Below the pieces are notes generated by a model. The model was given only the letters and a program-made list of their open reading frames with translations, searched no databases and was not told where the DNA came from. Of a stretch of 7,492 nt of DNA, positions 5,628 through 7,492 are shown piece after piece. The number at the start of each line of letters is the position of its first letter. The first letter of the stretch is position 1. Location: assembly GCA_030691805.1 (NCBI GenBank), contig JAUYDP010000078.1:1-7492 (forward strand), read 5' to 3'. Source of the DNA: Dehalococcoidia bacterium (GTDB lineage Bacteria; Chloroflexota; Dehalococcoidia; JAUYDP01). Position numbers and translations under genes: made by a program.

Positions 5628-6517
5628 CCGGAAATCTTCAGCAGCGGGTGGCAGAATGGGTTAATATCCCGGCCTTCCTGGCCGTCGCCCTCTGGGGCAG
5701 CACCTACGTGGTCATCAAGATCGCCGTGCGCGACCACTTCACCCCACTCAATCTGGCCGCCATGAGGCTGGTCCTGGGGGCCCTGGTGCTTTTCCTGATC
5801 CTTCTGATCATGGAGAAGGACTGGAGGATAGAAAGGAAAGATATCCTCATGATGGCCTTGCTAGGACTCACCGGCCTGGCTGCCTTCCAGATTCTCTTCA
5901 TCGAGGGTCTCAAGTATACTACTGCGAGTAATTCGTCTGTAGTGGTCTCCACCTCCCCTATTTTCGCCGCTATTACCATATTTATCACGAGGGTTGACAA
6001 TCTTCGCTGGAGGACCGCAGCGGGGATAGTCCTGGCCTTTGGCGGGGTCGCCCTGGTGGCCCAGAGAGAGGGGCTAAGCTTTGGGCAAGAGAGCGGCCTC
6101 CTGGGTGACATCTTCACCCTGCTGGCGGCCATATCATGGGGCTTCTTCGTGGCAGTGCAGACGCCCATCCTGAGACGGCACAGCCCTCTCAAGGTCATGA
6201 CCTATGCCACGATCTTCGGCAGCGTGTTCGTCCTCCCTTTCACGGCCGGCGACCTCCTGGCTCAGGATTGGGGAGCTGTGTCCCTGGAAGGTTGGGGCCT
6301 GGGTATCTACTACGTAATAGCGTCCGGCGTCGTGGCCACGATCCTCTGGAGCCGGGGAATTCGCAACTGGGGACCTGCCAAGACCAGCGTCTACTCATAT
6401 CTCAATCCCATCTTCGGGATCGTTACCGGGGTGCTCTTTCTCGAGGAGCGCTTGGTGGCGGTGCAGGTCGTAGGCACTCTAGCAATTTTTATTGGGTTGG
6501 CACTGGCAAGGAAGTAG
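5621..6517 (+). CDS. EamA/DMT-superfamily transporter, second of a tandem pair
   Basis: A 298-residue paralogue of the preceding transporter, with about ten membrane segments and two EamA repeats (roughly 18-148 and 160-297). Landmarks align throughout the pair: ALWGSTYVVIKIAVRD (23-38), EKDW (65-68), FQILFIEGLKYTTASNSSVV (89-108), SPIF, FGGVALV, GLLGDIFTLLAAISWG, RRHSPLKVMTYAT, PFTAGDLLAQDW, and the canonical end LNPIFGIVTGVLFLEERL. The first gene carries the matching ITTASNTGV, TVLKTTTYAT, PFTLGSLAKQDW and QPLVGVAAAIILLAEQL. This points to an old tandem duplication. The ATG lies seven bases before the upstream stop, so coupling is likely. The pair may work as separate exporters or as a heterodimer, neither of which the sequence proves. 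It is the last gene of the operon. Confidence 0.9.
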   Translation: MVAGNLQQRVAEWVNIPAFLAVALWGSTYVVIKIAVRDHFTPLNLAAMRLVLGALVLFLILLIMEKDWRIERKDILMMALLGLTGLAAFQILFIEGLKYTTASNSSVVVSTSPIFAAITIFITRVDNLRWRTAAGIVLAFGGVALVAQREGLSFGQESGLLGDIFTLLAAISWGFFVAVQTPILRRHSPLKVMTYATIFGSVFVLPFTAGDLLAQDWGAVSLEGWGLGIYYVIASGVVATILWSRGIRNWGPAKTSVYSYLNPIFGIVTGVLFLEERLVAVQVVGTLAIFIGLALARK

Positions 6518-6525
6518 CGGTGAGC

Positions 6526-6567
6526 GGTCAGTAGTCAGTGGTCAGCAGTCAGTAGTCAGTAGTCAGT
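6526..6567 (+). repeat. Heptamer tandem array (AGTCAGT/GGTCAGT), six units
   Basis: Six contiguous 7-bp units: GGTCAGT, AGTCAGT, GGTCAGC, then AGTCAGT three times. The array begins eight bases after the last transporter stop. It resembles the short tandemly repeated heptamers seen between genes in several environmental bacterial lineages. No function is evident. Confidence 0.9.
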
Positions 6568-6599
6568 GGTTGGCCACCAAGCATCTGTCGTCAAGCTGG

Positions 6600-6845
6600 G
6601 GGTGCGGGGGCCTCCTCCCCGGGAGCGTCCCCGAGCAGGAGGCTCGGATATCCCCCGTTGACTATCTCCGGCGCCGCCAGGCCGGGGGGCTTGGGCGTCC
6701 CCCCGGTGACTATGTCTGGCTAAGCCAGACCGTGGGGGATAGGGGGTTGTCCCCGATCTCCTGCCACCTGCGCGGGCGGGGGTCGTCTTACTGCCGGCGG
6801 GACGCCGGCGCTCCCAGGCCCGGGGATTTTGGGAGTACCCCCTAA
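6600..6845. repeat. Non-coding stretch of mixed G/C-rich hairpins
   Basis: Several distinct inverted repeats follow one another. GCCTCCT (6610-6616) pairs with AGGAGGC (6637-6643), with an inner CGGG/CCCG stem. A unit like those of the array further right lies at about 6656-6706. The perfect palindrome GTCTGGCT-A-AGCCAGAC is at 6714-6730. GCCGGCG-GGA-CGCCGGC is at 6793-6809. Open frames here contain no recognisable domain and exist because stops are rare in such G/C-rich sequence. Confidence 0.65.
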
Positions 6846-7492
6846 GTCATGACCAGGCGCCACCAGGCTGGGGGGTTGGGGATGTGTCCCCCCCAATAGT
6901 TAATATCAAGCGCCGCCGGGCCGGAGGGTTCGGGGGGGCCTCCCTTACTGCGACCTGCTGCTTCATAAAGGTTGAGGTTGCAGGGGACAAGCCCCCGCGC
7001 TACATTTGGGTGAGAGCCGGGAGCTTGGCGGATGTCCCTTCCAAACTATTTAGCGGGCGCCGCCAGTCCGGGGGTTTGGGGGGCGTCCCCCCAACGGCAT
7101 AACAAGCGGCGCCATGCCGGGGGATTCGGAGGGTGTCTCCCCCAATGCCATAACCAGCGTCGCCGGGCCGGGGGGTTCGGGGGGTGCCTCCCTTACTGCG
7201 ACCTGCTGCTCCAATAAGGCTAGGGTAGCAGGGGACAAGCCCCCGCGCTACATTTGGGTGAGAGCCGGGAGCTTGGCGGATGTCCCTCCCAAACTATTTA
7301 GCGGGCGCCGCCAGTCCGGGGGTTTGGGGGGTGTCCCCCCCAACGGCATAACAAGCGGCGCCAGGCCGGGGGGTTCGGGATGTGTCCCCCCCAACAGCAT
7401 AACAAGCGCCGCACGGCCCGGGGGGTTACCGGAACATTCCCCCAACGGCATAACAAGCGGCGCGAGGCCGGGGGGTTAGCGGAAAATCCCCC
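6846..7492. repeat. Tandem array of 49-51-bp G/C hairpin units, partly duplicated at about 248 bp
   Basis: Units share the order CATAACAAGCGGCGCC, then GGCCGGGGGGTTCGGG, then a run of C, so each can fold G-run onto C-run. The marker AAC(G/A)GCATAAC or its variants falls at 7093, 7144, 7342, 7393 and 7444 (51-bp steps except across the inserted module). Related units beginning AACTATTTAGCGGG lie at 7044 and 7292, 49-50 bp before a marker. Degenerate units lie at 6846-6940. A module of about 105 bp, starting CCTCCCTTACTGCGACC, interrupts the units at 6939-7043 and 7187-7291, so 6914-7160 and 7161-7408 form a tandem duplication with a period of about 248 bp. Unit lengths of 49, 50 and 51 break any reading frame, so this looks non-coding. 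The array is still running at the window edge. Confidence 0.85.
7225..7251. repeat. Hairpin in the second copy of the inserted module
   Basis: GTAGC-A-GGGG-ACAAG-CCCC-CGC-GCTAC: two stacked stems with an asymmetric internal loop. The first module copy (6977-7003) keeps the GGGG/CCCC stem but its outer arm is GTTGC, leaving one mismatch with GCTAC. It could act as a DNA cruciform or RNA hairpin; nothing else supports a function. Confidence 0.5.

Noticed and set aside
7114..7479. Repeat protein with PPNGITSGARPGG units on the plus strand, and PLGGTPPxPPG on the minus strand
   Set aside because: Unit lengths vary between 49, 50 and 51 bp, which breaks the frame. Both strands are open, as expected for stop-poor G/C-rich DNA, and no start signal or domain is seen.
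6846..7492. CRISPR array
   Set aside because: Similarity runs through the whole 49-51-bp unit with scattered differences. There is no alternation of identical repeats and unique spacers, and no cas gene is visible.
7342..7492. Integron attC sites, because of the TAACAAGCG motif
   Set aside because: Units follow each other directly with no cassettes between them, no matching GTTRRRY-type partner box was found at the other end, and no integron integrase is visible.

Overview
The window is GC-rich, gene-dense bacterial chromosome. Its features are TatD-type and ArgC/ArgJ proteins, an orphan YgiT-type zinc-finger protein, a REP-associated transposase and long non-coding arrays of short G/C-rich hairpin repeats. 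The style resembles Chloroflexota (Dehalococcoidia-like) or a similar environmental lineage. That placement rests on protein and repeat style only and is low confidence. Six of the seven intact genes end in TAG and one in TGA.

Positions 1-505: a minus-strand BlaI/MecI-type repressor gene is interrupted by an in-frame TAA, with the rest of its C-terminal domain still readable to the window edge. It has a near-consensus promoter with a perfect palindromic operator at the expected start site. A divergent promoter drives a TatD-family hydrolase (506-1258).

Positions 1259-2490: a short repeat-bearing spacer, then a small YgiT-type zinc-finger protein with no toxin beside it (1396-1623). Next is a REP-associated tyrosine transposase (1659-2276). 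It carries one perfect 29-bp REP palindrome inside its reading frame and a second one containing its own stop codon. Each palindrome is followed by tandem copies of its right arm, spaced 24 nt inside the gene and 22-24 nt outside it.

Positions 2494-6517: a compact operon of argC, argJ and two tandem EamA/DMT-superfamily transporters. Each junction overlaps or abuts, so co-expression and translational coupling are likely. ArgC and ArgJ catalyse steps of ornithine/arginine synthesis. The two paralogous transporters could export a metabolite of that pathway, but this is inference. The argC promoter sits so close to the ATG that the mRNA may be leaderless.

Positions 6518-7492: no convincing genes. 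The stretch starts with six copies of a heptamer (GTCAGTA-type), continues with assorted G/C hairpins, and ends in a tandem array of 49-51-bp hairpin units. Part of this array is itself duplicated with a period of about 248 bp. It is a satellite-like, probably non-coding locus and, with the transposase/REP composite, the least explained part of the window.
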